A stretch of DNA of 64,000 nucleotides from a bacterium (GTDB taxonomy: Bacteria > Campylobacterota > Campylobacteria > Campylobacterales > Sulfurovaceae): positions 1 through 64,000 of the forward strand of contig JAHJJU010000105.1 in the NCBI GenBank assembly GCA_018822805.1. Reading direction: 5' to 3'. This document shows positions 36,496-44,776 of this stretch, one piece after another. How positions within the stretch are numbered: position 1 is the first letter of the stretch; each line of letters begins with the position of its first letter. Both the position numbers and the translations under genes were made by a program. The notes beneath the pieces were generated by a model. That model was not told the origin of the DNA, did no database searches, and was given only the letters and a program-made list of their open reading frames with translations.

Positions 36496-36702
36496 ATGAC
36501 ACTAACAGAAGAACAAAAAGCAATCAAAAAAGAGTACGCAAAATACAAAAGAATTGTAACACAAATTGCAGGTGAGATTCATGACATTGTTGAAGATACT
36601 ATTTGGACAGAGTATGAAAAGCTTTTAACCTTGAGTCAAGATGTACAAGTTGCTATGAAAGATGTTACCGATTTTAAAGCACAACATGACTTTCTAAAAT
36701 AG
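36496..36702 (+). CDS. DUF683/CCE_0567-like small nif-associated protein
   Basis: A 68-residue helical-hairpin protein. AKYKRIVTQIAGEIHDIVED matches the conserved A-x5-LHDLAED pattern of the DUF683 (Rop-like) family, which appears in nif clusters of cyanobacteria and Azotobacter and in one case binds metal through the His-Asp/Glu motif. A good AAAAGGA site precedes the ATG. An ATGCAA-CTTA-TTGCAT palindrome sits in the 69-base gap upstream. The role in nitrogenase maturation is unknown. Confidence 0.65.
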   Translation: MTLTEEQKAIKKEYAKYKRIVTQIAGEIHDIVEDTIWTEYEKLLTLSQDVQVAMKDVTDFKAQHDFLK

Positions 36703-36715
36703 AGAAAGTATCTTT

Positions 36716-36976
36716 ATGCAAACTCTAGCCCAAAAGGAGATTGGTCAAAAAATCATTTGTGATTGTGGAGAGAAAAATGTTCTACAAGCCATTGAAATTT
36801 TTGAAGCAACCGAACTGCCCTATAAAAAAGCTAAAAAACTGGTGACAGGGTGCAATAAAACCTGTTGCAGACGACCCCTTATGGCACTTTTTAATATGGT
36901 CGATTTTGGAGCTATTGATTATGAAGAGATAGATTTTCTTATCGACCAATTTCAAGCACGATTTAAGGAGATATAA
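36716..36976 (+). CDS. Cys-rich small protein of the nif cluster, possible Fe-S carrier
   Basis: An 86-residue protein. Five cysteines occur in two groups: ICDCGEKN near residue 20 and VTGCNKTCCRRPL near residue 47, a layout loosely like the [2Fe-2S] BFD/NifU-central domain (CxC...CxxxC). The rest is helical and acidic at the C-terminus. It lies 13 bases after the DUF683-like gene and two bases before the LRR gene, so it is part of the nifV transcript. Iron-sulphur binding is inferred, not shown. Confidence 0.62.
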   Translation: MQTLAQKEIGQKIICDCGEKNVLQAIEIFEATELPYKKAKKLVTGCNKTCCRRPLMALFNMVDFGAIDYEEIDFLIDQFQARFKEI

Positions 36977-36978
36977 CA

Positions 36979-37971
36979 ATGAATCAATACGATGCCTTTA
37001 TACGATGGGTCAAGTTCAACAATTTAAGTTCAACCATTCCTACAGCACCCACGCTACTAGATGAACTCTCGGTACTTGATTTGTCTAAAAAAAAACTAAG
37101 AGAACTTCCTGACTCTATAGAAGTTTTAAGTAATTTATGTGTTCTAAAACTCTCGGGGAATCGACTGAAAAAGTTGCCTGAAAGTATTGGAAAGTTAAAA
37201 AAATTACGTAATTTACAGTGTCAAGACAATCTTTTAGAGAAACTGCCACAGAGTATAGGTGAACTGGACTCCTTGGTGATTTTAAATCTCAATGGTAACC
37301 GACTTAAAGTTTTGCCAAAGAGCTTTTATCAACTCAGCAAACTCACCCGTTTAAGTATGGCAACCAACTCTTTGGAGTCGCTATCTATTGAGTTTAAAAA
37401 CCTTTCTAAGTTGCTTTATCTGTCACTTGATACCAACAATTTAAAAGAGTTACCCGATATTTTTGAGTATATGAATGCACTTTATTATCTTGATCTCTCT
37501 TATAATAAATTGAGCTACTTACCCAAATCTATCAGTCAAATTGAAGAGTTAGAGACCTTGCTGTTAGAGGGAAATAGCATTAGAGATTTACCCACGCTAG
37601 AGTCGCATGATATGCTGATTCGACTCAACCTAAACGACAATGATTTAACCGAACTGGATTTTGATATCAGTCAGCTAGAAGATTTAAAAATACTCACCCT
37701 TGACAACAACCATTTAGAGAAGCTACCTAATGAGATTTGTGAACTTAAAAGCCTTAGATACTTAAGTGCTTCTGCCAATAATTTAAGTGAGCTTCCTGAA
37801 TGTATTGGTGATTTAACAGAGTTGGTGGAACTGGATGTGGAGGAGAATAGCATTGGTGCATTACCTGTATCATTTACTAATCTTGTCAATCTTAAAAATC
37901 TTTATATTGCCCAAAATGGTAATTTGAGCCGACCTGCTATAGAGGGGTTGGAGTATTGTGATGTGGAGTAG
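36979..37971 (+). CDS. Leucine-rich repeat protein of the nif cluster
   Basis: A 330-residue soluble protein made almost wholly of about twelve LRR units of 23 residues, with the bacterial consensus LPxSIxxLxxLxxLxLxxNxLxx (for example LPESIGKLKKLRNLQCQDNL and LPKSISQIEELETLLLEGN). No signal peptide or membrane span is seen, so it is probably a cytoplasmic scaffold. LRR proteins of unknown function also occur in some Azotobacter-type nif clusters. It ends the nifV transcript. A decayed copy of its 3' end lies at 42264-42376, before nifE. Confidence 0.85.
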   Translation: MNQYDAFIRWVKFNNLSSTIPTAPTLLDELSVLDLSKKKLRELPDSIEVLSNLCVLKLSGNRLKKLPESIGKLKKLRNLQCQDNLLEKLPQSIGELDSLVILNLNGNRLKVLPKSFYQLSKLTRLSMATNSLESLSIEFKNLSKLLYLSLDTNNLKELPDIFEYMNALYYLDLSYNKLSYLPKSISQIEELETLLLEGNSIRDLPTLESHDMLIRLNLNDNDLTELDFDISQLEDLKILTLDNNHLEKLPNEICELKSLRYLSASANNLSELPECIGDLTELVELDVEENSIGALPVSFTNLVNLKNLYIAQNGNLSRPAIEGLEYCDVE

Positions 37972-37980
37972 GGAGTAGTT

Positions 37981-38943
37981 TTACAACTCCTCTTCACTCA
38001 ATCTATCCGATATAGCATCTATTTCTATTCGGATACTTTCCATCGACACCAAATAGTCACTATAAATCAAATCTGCAAAGTTACCACTATAGTACTCTTC
38101 AATCTTAGCCAAAACCATAGTCGTATCACTAAATATAGCCGTAGTATAAAGAGGAACCATCGCCCACTCTGAATGAAATTGACGACCATCATCTACGCGT
38201 ACACTCTGAATCATTGTAACAAAATCATCAGAGTTCAAAAATTGGATTATCTCCTTCTCTTGCATCAAGTAATAAAGGTCATAAAGATGTCTTATCTTCT
38301 TCTTCAACTCATCAAAATCTTTATCACTCTCATGTGAAGCTCTCGCTACAGCACTCAATTTTTCACAAAAAGTTCGCCGATAATCCAAAATATTTACGCT
38401 AAATGGTTCAAGTTCATACTCTGTAATAATATCATTAGCCTTAGCCAATAAAAAGTCATAAACATAAGATGAAATCTCTTGGAGTTGATAAGGATGTGGT
38501 TGTGCAAATGAGTTTAATTCTACAATAATATGGGAGTTTGCATGTCCAAAATTTCCACTCTCCAGCTTGGTATAATCATAAACAGTTTTTCTAAATTCTG
38601 AACCTTTTGAGACTTGTATATGGTCAACTATCTCTTCAAAATTGGCATCAACAATATTTTTTTCAATCCTCTTTATTAGCTTTTTTGTCTGATTAGAGGT
38701 CATATCTGTAGAGATAACTGCCAAATCAATATCTTCTGAAAATCTCTCTATCACTCGATAAGCTTTGGATAAAGCCGTACCACCCTTAAATATCGCCTGT
38801 TCGATATGTTCACTCTTTGAGAGAGCCTTTAAAATATAGGTAACCTAATAATCTTTCTCAATATACAAAAACGAGATATTCATCGCTTGGGCTGTTGCTT
38901 TTACAACATCTCCAAAAAGTTCACGGTTATCATGTAGTCTCAT
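37981..38943 (-). pseudogene. AbiEii-type nucleotidyltransferase toxin broken by one nonsense codon
   Basis: From ATG 38943 the frame reads well except for one TAG at 38847-38845 (codon 33), where family members have Trp in EKDYWV. After it the frame continues intact to 37981, with FKGGTALSKAYRVIERFSEDIDLAV, the AbiEii nucleotidyltransferase core (GG-T-LS...DIDL). AbiEii toxins add nucleotides to RNA. The last 257 codons could still be read from ATG 38754, but that would lose GGTALSK. The ATG overlaps the abiEi stop (TAATG). Confidence 0.8.
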
Positions 38944-39653
38944 TAGGCTATTTTCCATTCGTCTCGATTTGCCAATGTATCGCCACTAATTCCTATCTTA
39001 TAAGTCGTCAAAGGATTGAGCATCTCTTTTAACAGATACGCCTCTTGCCATCGTCCCATCTCTTTCAATATCGCTCCTAAGATGGCTTTGACTCTAGGGG
39101 GATATTTTCTTACAAGTTTTAACATCTTTTTTATCTTCTTCTCATCAAATTTTCTAAGAATCTTTTTAATAGAGAGAACAACATCATTTGGCGAATTGTC
39201 AGGAATATTTTTTATATCTCGTAAGGCATCTAAAATCTGTAAAAGTTGGGTATCTTTTACCCCACCATTGGCAATATTTGGCACAAACTTTATATTGACA
39301 TTTTCAATCCTAATTCGACTCGGAACACGATTTGAAGCGATGGTAATCACATTGGGTATCTGCGTTGTCAATCCCAATCGGTTATATCCCCCATACCCTG
39401 TTATATATCCCTCCTCTTCTACCAAATAACTTTTTGCAATCTCTTCATCACTAGGAGCTATCTCTCCAAATTGGGTCTGTTTTGGCTTATAAAATTTCCC
39501 TTTAGCAATCTTTTTGACCACACCTTTTTTAAAAAGACGAGAGAGTTCAATAGCCACAGATGATTTTTTACTGCTTGGTATATCGTTATAAGTGAAAATT
39601 TTGGTATCTTCTATCTGCTCTATAAAATCTCTGGTTATTTTGGCTACTGACAT
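38943..39653 (-). CDS. AbiEi-like antitoxin / DUF6088 transcriptional regulator
   Basis: A 236-residue protein with an N-terminal winged helix (IPSSKKSSVAIELSRLFKKGVVKKIAKGKFY, about residues 26-56), followed by the YITGYGGYNRLGLTTQIPN region common to AbiEi-type antitoxins. It represses its own operon and blocks the AbiEii toxin in type IV systems. The open frame begins 19 codons earlier, but ATG 39653 has a strong AAAGGAG site. It remains intact although its partner carries a stop codon. Confidence 0.82.
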   Translation of the reverse strand: MSVAKITRDFIEQIEDTKIFTYNDIPSSKKSSVAIELSRLFKKGVVKKIAKGKFYKPKQTQFGEIAPSDEEIAKSYLVEEEGYITGYGGYNRLGLTTQIPNVITIASNRVPSRIRIENVNIKFVPNIANGGVKDTQLLQILDALRDIKNIPDNSPNDVVLSIKKILRKFDEKKIKKMLKLVRKYPPRVKAILGAILKEMGRWQEAYLLKEMLNPLTTYKIGISGDTLANRDEWKIA

Positions 39654-39793
39654 CTTTATCTCCTTTTTTTGATATGGGTTAATTATAGCAGATTTTGAAA
39701 TGTTTTTCAAGGTTTAAACTTTTTAATTTAAGGTTATATTTATTTTTATCTATACTTAAATCTTTTGTTTTGGATTTTTAAAAGTGGCTATTT

Positions 39794-39846
39794 ATGACAC
39801 GGTACTTTAATTCGGTACTTTAATTCATGACACGGTATTTTAATTG
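39794..39846. repeat. Short tandem repeats in the abiEi upstream gap
   Basis: ATGACACGGTACTTTAATTC is followed at once by GGTACTTTAATTC, then by ATGACACGGTATTTTAATTG. The repeats sit in the 360-base gap between the divergent abiEi and PIN-like genes. The rest of the gap is AT-rich with no gene. They may be remains of mobile-element ends or an operator array. Confidence 0.55.
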
Positions 39847-40013
39847 TAAAAGGTATTTGATTTTTGTATTTTACAAAATGTTTAGTTTCAGTTTAAGCAA
39901 TATTAGCTCAAATGGCTATAATAAGAATAGGTATCAAAGTTTATTTAAGTTAAAGAACTGAATATACTACAATAATTCTAATTTTTTTAGGTTTAAGATA
40001 AAAAGGAAAACAA

Positions 40014-41081
40014 ATGGAAGATATAAATGATTATTATAAAGAGATGACTATTAAGTTAAGTAAATCAATCAATAGTAAAATCAAAATCTATTTAGATACA
40101 AAATATTGGGTTGATATATGTGATGTAACTCTCAATAAAAAAGATTGTAAAGATATAGAAAAAATATATCTCTATTTAAGAAAAGGTGTAAAAGAAAATA
40201 GATTAATTTGTCCTATCAGTTATAGAATATTTAAAGAAATTTTAACACAAAGTGATAACAAAAGTTTAACACAAACTGTTAAAATCATTGATGAATTATC
40301 ACAAGGTTCTATTCTTAGGGAAGAAAGAGAACGCTTATCCTTAGAATTATATAATTTTTTTTATGATATATTAAATGTAGAAACAGATGAAAAAGCTAGA
40401 GAAAACTATTGGGATTTTATTGCAAATATAATGGGTTATGCAATGCCAAAACTTTTAACCTTATCGTCAAAAGATAACTTATTGATGCAAAAAGAATGGC
40501 TTAAATTAATTAAACAAATTAGATTAAAAGATATGCTAAATACTAAATTGAAAGATAACTTATTTAGGTTTAGAGATATGAAAATAGATACAAATATATA
40601 TGATTTAAATAAGCACTTACATAGTACAAAACATAATACTTTTCAAAAAATGTATTTATCTGAATTAGGTGGTACTATTGAAGCTTATCAAAAAAATATT
40701 CATAATATTTTTAAAGATGTTGTAGATTATAAAGCAAAAAAAAATAGTGTTACTATACCAACTGTAGATACTACAGATAGTCAACGAATAAGAAACATGA
40801 TATATCATGCTTTTAGAAAGGGTAAAATGAATCTATACTTACCTTCATTAGATATAAAGGCAATGTTACATGCAAAACTAAGATGGAATAAAACACAGAA
40901 ATATAAGCAAGGAGATTTTGATGATATTGGACATGCAACTTCTGCACTTCCTTATTATGATTATTTTTTTACAGAACGGAGTTTGTACAATATGATAAAA
41001 GAGTGTAAATATGATGAGAAATATAATTGTAAAATAGCATGGAAAAAGAGTGATGTTTTATCATTTTTAATTAATTCCTAA
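40014..41081 (+). CDS. PIN-like domain protein of unknown function
   Basis: A 355-residue protein, much more AT-rich than its neighbours, as for recently acquired DNA. IKIYLDTKYWVDICD at residues 23-37 looks like the first PIN strand with its Asp. GDFDDIGHATSALPYYDYFFTER near residue 300 looks like the last acidic motif (D-x2-HA...YYD-F-TE). Two acidic patches at opposite ends of a long helical chain suggest a PIN-like nuclease with an insertion. A good AAAAAGGA site precedes the ATG. No partner gene is evident, although it may belong to a defence island. Confidence 0.68.
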   Translation: MEDINDYYKEMTIKLSKSINSKIKIYLDTKYWVDICDVTLNKKDCKDIEKIYLYLRKGVKENRLICPISYRIFKEILTQSDNKSLTQTVKIIDELSQGSILREERERLSLELYNFFYDILNVETDEKARENYWDFIANIMGYAMPKLLTLSSKDNLLMQKEWLKLIKQIRLKDMLNTKLKDNLFRFRDMKIDTNIYDLNKHLHSTKHNTFQKMYLSELGGTIEAYQKNIHNIFKDVVDYKAKKNSVTIPTVDTTDSQRIRNMIYHAFRKGKMNLYLPSLDIKAMLHAKLRWNKTQKYKQGDFDDIGHATSALPYYDYFFTERSLYNMIKECKYDEKYNCKIAWKKSDVLSFLINS

Positions 41082-41221
41082 AAATAGACTCTAGAACTCT
41101 AAGTGTCAAGTGATAATGATAAATTCAACCCTTAAGTCCAAGCCTATAATCGACAATATCCCCCAATTTAAGTTTTATTATTTGAAAGATGTTTTTCTCC
41201 TTAATCTGCACACTTTTAAAA

Positions 41222-41752
41222 TTATAAAGAGCCTTCTTTTTGAAGAAGTTCAGATTTTTCTGTAGTATAAAGTTTATCAAAATCAAAATTTAGATAATAA
41301 ATATAGCTAATAGCATCAACTTCTTTAGTTGGGAATAACTTACAATTAAAAGATATTGAACCATTTTTAACTGATATATAATTAGACTCTCCAAGTTCTG
41401 AAGAAGATACTTTATATTTTTTCTCTAAAGTACTTCTAATTATAGAAACATCATCACTACACAATGCTATTTCGTCTATAGAATATTCTTTAGTAGCGTA
41501 TATAGCATAAACTTTTTTTGTTTTGGGGGTTACAGCAATATAATATTTATCATAATAGTTACTTGAAGATGTTGGGTAAATTAGATTCATTTTATTACCA
41601 TATTTAATAATAAAGTGATTCCTTGTACTCTCAATACCCTTGAATTCTTCCCCAAATTTTATACCAAAAGCATCTTCTAAGTTGATTTTACTTATTTCAC
41701 GATTATTACAAGATGTAAACATAATAGCAATTATTAAAAAAACAGCTTTCAT
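41222..41752 (-). CDS. Putative lipoprotein of unknown function
   Basis: A 176-residue protein with a lipoprotein signal (hydrophobic residues 4-12, then FTSC; Cys15). The mature part has no recognised motif, is rich in Ser, Tyr and Lys, and seems to alternate strands and helices. It converges with the PIN-like gene across a 140-base gap. AT-rich like the rest of this insert. Function unknown. Confidence 0.65.
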   Translation of the reverse strand: MKAVFLIIAIMFTSCNNREISKINLEDAFGIKFGEEFKGIESTRNHFIIKYGNKMNLIYPTSSSNYYDKYYIAVTPKTKKVYAIYATKEYSIDEIALCSDDVSIIRSTLEKKYKVSSSELGESNYISVKNGSISFNCKLFPTKEVDAISYIYYLNFDFDKLYTTEKSELLQKEGSL

Positions 41753-41880
41753 TTTTTTCCTTTTAAAGAATATTTTATCAAATAAAAGCTTTACTCCTTA
41801 TAGTTTTAGTTTTTAAATTATCTTAAGGTTACTACACTTTAGACAAAAAAAAGAGAGGAATAACTAGAATTTAGGAAAAA

Positions 41881-41921
41881 TATGATTCTTATGAAATATG
41901 CAAATATACATAAGAATCATA
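41881..41921. repeat. 13-bp perfect inverted repeat
   Basis: TATGATTCTTATG and CATAAGAATCATA flank a 15-base AT-rich centre. It lies about 130 bases upstream of the lipoprotein start, in a 690-base gene-poor stretch (41753-42442). It could be an operator or a structured RNA; no function is known. The rest of that stretch holds the 13-bp tandem repeats, the LRR remnant and the nifE promoter. Confidence 0.6.
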
Positions 41922-42091
41922 CAACTTATACTACAAAGTATCCAATATAAAAATAAAGAGTTGCTACTAACCTAATACCCCTGCCGTTAAATCTCCACTT
42001 TTATATAGTTCAGGAATTGACCATTTATCCATCGTGGCAACCTATGTAAATCGTCATGAACGCCAAGAGGATATTTGGCAGATTGCCAAAA

Positions 42092-42130
42092 ATACAGGGG
42101 TCAAATACAGGGGTCAAATACAGGGGTCAA
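42092..42130. repeat. Three perfect tandem copies of a 13-bp unit
   Basis: ATACAGGGGTCAA occurs three times without change. Just before it a plus-strand frame reads IDHLSIVATYVNRHERQED, probably the tail of a decayed gene I cannot name. GGGGTCA-type repeats are often seen near REP-associated transposase genes, but no transposase is visible here. Confidence 0.7.
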
Positions 42131-42263
42131 AGCCATTTTATAAACAAAACTTAAATATAACTTTATCGTCCTCTTTGTAATCTCGGTTAAAATCGTCATG
42201 CCCGTTGTCGGTCAAGAACTCATTCTTCCAATGGATACAGGTGCAGTTAACATAAAAATAACC

Positions 42264-42376
42264 GTAGAGCTTAATATTGAGGAGAATAATATCTCTAAAT
42301 TCCCTAGTTCATTTACAAATCTAATGCGTTGAAGCGACCTGAATTGGAGGGGCTTGAGTATTGTGATGTGGAATAA
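42264..42376 (+). pseudogene. Degraded copy of the LRR gene 3' end
   Basis: The frame reads VELNIEENNISKFPSS and SFTNL, matching VELDVEENSIGALPVS and SFTNL near the end of the LRR protein. After a shortened segment with a frame change it ends RPELEGLEYCDVE-stop, against RPAIEGLEYCDVE-stop in the intact gene. So an LRR gene once lay directly before nifE. Together with the intact gene it brackets the 4-kb insert. Confidence 0.85.
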
Positions 42377-42389
42377 AGATTAAAGAGAC

Positions 42390-42403
42390 GGAACACTTTA
42401 TGC
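42390..42403 (+). promoter_or_regulatory. Sigma-54 promoter of nifE
   Basis: GGAACACTTTATGC: GG and GC are separated by ten bases, and the leading CGGAACA matches the nifV and nifN promoters. It lies 39 bases before the nifE ATG, immediately after the LRR remnant. Confidence 0.85.
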
Positions 42404-42442
42404 ATACCAATTTAAAAGACCACTTTTAAAATTGGAGCAACG

Positions 42443-43789
42443 ATGGTAAACCGAAAACTGATAAAAGAACTTCTGAATGAATCCTCGTGTAGCCACAACA
42501 AAGACAAGGATAAAAAGGGAGGGTGTGACAAACCTAAACCAGGGGCGACTTCGGGTGGGTGTGCATTTGAAGGGGCTCAGATAGCTCTTTTTCCTTATGC
42601 TGATGCTGTTCATTTGGTTCATGCACCTGCTACCTGTCAAGGGGCTTCATGGGAGACCCGAGCGACCTTGACCAGTTATGAGGGTGAGGACAATACCCCT
42701 TTGGGTTATTACACCGACATTACAACCAATGATGTTATTTTTGGTGGTCATGAAAAGCTTGAAAAGAGCATTGAATACATCGCTGAACATAAAAACCCCA
42801 AAGCCATTTTTGTTTATGAAACTTGTGTTACGGCAATGATTGGTGATGACATGGACAACATTGCGTCGCGTATGGAAGAGAAGTATAAAATCCCTATTGT
42901 GGTGGTTCATGCACCAGGGTTTGTGGGTGGTAAAAATTTGGGTTCACGCCTTGGTGGTGAAGCTGTTTTGAACCATCTTATCGGTACACGAGAACCTGAG
43001 GAGATTCACCCATTTGGAATCAATCTGATTGGTGACTACAATGTCACAGGTGATATGTGGCAATACACCCCGATTTTAGAGAAGATAGGGATTAAAATCG
43101 TCTCTACTTTGGCAGGTGATGGACGAATTGAGAAGATTCAAACAGCACACAGGGCAAAGCTCAATGTCATCGTCTGTGCCAAATCACTCATAACGCTTAC
43201 ACGAAAAATGGAAGAGCAGTACCAAATTCCTCATGTATCGGTCTCATTTTATGGGAAACGCGACACCAGCAATGCCATACGAAGCATTGTCAATGCCTTT
43301 GGAGATGAGGCACTAAGTAAAAAAGCTGAAGAGGTGATAAAAGAGGAAGAGAAGAAGCTAGAAGAACGACTACTTCCCTACCGAAAAATCTTAGAGGGTA
43401 AAAAAGCCATACTCAATACAGGTGGAAACAAATCGTGGTCAATCGCTTCTGCCTTGCAAGATATCGGCATAGAGGTAGTCGCAACGAGCATACGAAAAGC
43501 AACCCTTGAAGATATAGAGATTGCTAAAGAGTATGTGCCGATTCTTATGAAAGTCCCAGCCAATGAACAAGCCAAACTGATAGATGAACATGGTGTGGAT
43601 ATTTTGCTAGCAGGGGGAAGAAGTCTCTATACTGCGATTAAAAAGAAAGTTGCATTTGTCGATGTAAACCAAGAGAAGAAGATAAGTTATGGGGCATATG
43701 GTGGGTTAGAAAATTTAGCCATTGATGTCTGTGCTGCTGTGAATAATCCTGTGTTTGGGGTTGTGGGTAGGGAGGCTCCGTGGGAGTAG
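42443..43789 (+). CDS. nifE: Nitrogenase FeMo-cofactor scaffold protein NifE
   Basis: A 448-residue subunit of the NifEN scaffold on which the NifB cofactor is matured to FeMo-co. Conserved cysteines are seen in SGGCAFEGAQIALFP (near residue 38), APATCQGASW (near 62) and YETCVTAMIGDD (near 124), the NifE/NifD-like cluster ligands. The N-terminal 30 residues are Lys/Cys-rich (SSCSHNKDKDKKGGCDK). Length is normal. It has its own sigma-54 promoter and is separated from nifN by a three-gene minus-strand insert. Confidence 0.94.
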   Translation: MVNRKLIKELLNESSCSHNKDKDKKGGCDKPKPGATSGGCAFEGAQIALFPYADAVHLVHAPATCQGASWETRATLTSYEGEDNTPLGYYTDITTNDVIFGGHEKLEKSIEYIAEHKNPKAIFVYETCVTAMIGDDMDNIASRMEEKYKIPIVVVHAPGFVGGKNLGSRLGGEAVLNHLIGTREPEEIHPFGINLIGDYNVTGDMWQYTPILEKIGIKIVSTLAGDGRIEKIQTAHRAKLNVIVCAKSLITLTRKMEEQYQIPHVSVSFYGKRDTSNAIRSIVNAFGDEALSKKAEEVIKEEEKKLEERLLPYRKILEGKKAILNTGGNKSWSIASALQDIGIEVVATSIRKATLEDIEIAKEYVPILMKVPANEQAKLIDEHGVDILLAGGRSLYTAIKKKVAFVDVNQEKKISYGAYGGLENLAIDVCAAVNNPVFGVVGREAPWE

Positions 43790-43818
43790 CCTTTATTCTT
43801 GTTTATACCAAGGTAATA

Positions 43819-44409
43819 CTAGTTAAAACCTATACCACTTTTTAGCTCTATTATTTCATTCTGTATTAAAGTTAAAAGTGTACTAATCTCTTTTTTATTA
43901 TTTTTGTGAAATCTATAAGATTCTTCAGAATAAAAAGAAGAATAATTTGTGTCATCATGTACTTCCTTTGAATTATTAATTTCGTTTTGCAAATTTTTAA
44001 AAGGAATTATAATTTTTTGATATTGTTCATAGAGACTTTCTGAAATAATAAACCTATTGTTTTCAAGCTTCTTTTCAAGGGAATTACATAATGTTTCTAT
44101 AATTTCATTCCCTGATGTTTCATACATCATATACCCATGTGTTTCATCAAAATCATAGGATTTATTTCGAATTGTCTTTAATCCTAAATAAAAATCATTT
44201 ACAATAGACTGTAACTCTATATATAACTCAATTTTTTGAGAAAATAATTTTTGATACATCTCTTTTGTAATTTGGTGTTTTTTCTCCTCTTTTAACTCCA
44301 CTGCCTTATTTTTCAGCTCTAACCACTTGAGGCAAACTGCACCACATATAGATATCAAACCTGTAACAGACCCTATAATTGCTAAAGTATCTTTTACATC
44401 TAAATCCAT
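43819..44409 (-). CDS. Single-span membrane protein with coiled coil, unknown function
   Basis: A 196-residue protein. Residues about 7-25 (TLAIIGSVTGLISICGAVC) form one membrane helix, followed by a long Lys/Glu-rich coiled coil and a Tyr/Ser/Asn-rich tail. The open frame starts nine codons earlier, but ATG 44409 has an AAGGAAAAG site. AT content is higher than in nif genes. It lies in the insert between nifE and nifN, with the ParE-like pair upstream on the same strand. No family recognised. Confidence 0.65.
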   Translation of the reverse strand: MDLDVKDTLAIIGSVTGLISICGAVCLKWLELKNKAVELKEEKKHQITKEMYQKLFSQKIELYIELQSIVNDFYLGLKTIRNKSYDFDETHGYMMYETSGNEIIETLCNSLEKKLENNRFIISESLYEQYQKIIIPFKNLQNEINNSKEVHDDTNYSSFYSEESYRFHKNNKKEISTLLTLIQNEIIELKSGIGFN

Positions 44410-44470
44410 TCTTTTCCTTGTTACAACATTATACATATGTAGATTGGAGATTTTGTTTTATCTCTTAGTA

Positions 44471-44776
44471 TCATCTACTAACCACAGTTTCATAATTCGT
44501 TATTGGATCTTTCCGTTGGTCTAATACAGCGATAACTGTAGCGACATAATCAGAGATATCATAATAAACTACATAGGGAAAACGTTTCGCTAACATTTTG
44601 TATGCTCCATACTCTTTCATATGGATGCCAGCATAAAAGTGTAGTGACTCAATGTCGGTAATAAGACTATCATAAAAATAGTTACCCAACTCAATAGCTT
44701 GTTTTTCATAAAATGCTCTACTAAGCTCCAAATCATTTAAAGAATCTTCTGTTACTAATACTTCAAAAATCTTCAT
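44471..44776 (-). CDS. ParE/RelE-type toxin
   Basis: A 101-residue protein of the ParE/RelE superfamily. The pattern SLNDLELSRAFYEKQAIELGNYF at the N-terminus, AGIHMKEYGAYKMLAKRFPYVVYYDI in the middle and VIAVLDQRKDPI at the end is typical of the plasmid-stabilisation (ParE-like) toxins that block gyrase or cut mRNA on ribosomes. It starts directly after the stop of its antitoxin gene. The pair is an insert in the nif region. Confidence 0.85.
   Translation of the reverse strand: MKIFEVLVTEDSLNDLELSRAFYEKQAIELGNYFYDSLITDIESLHFYAGIHMKEYGAYKMLAKRFPYVVYYDISDYVATVIAVLDQRKDPITNYETVVSR

Noticed and set aside
39794-39846. CRISPR-like repeat array
   Set aside because: Units directly abut, without unique spacers, and no cas genes are near.
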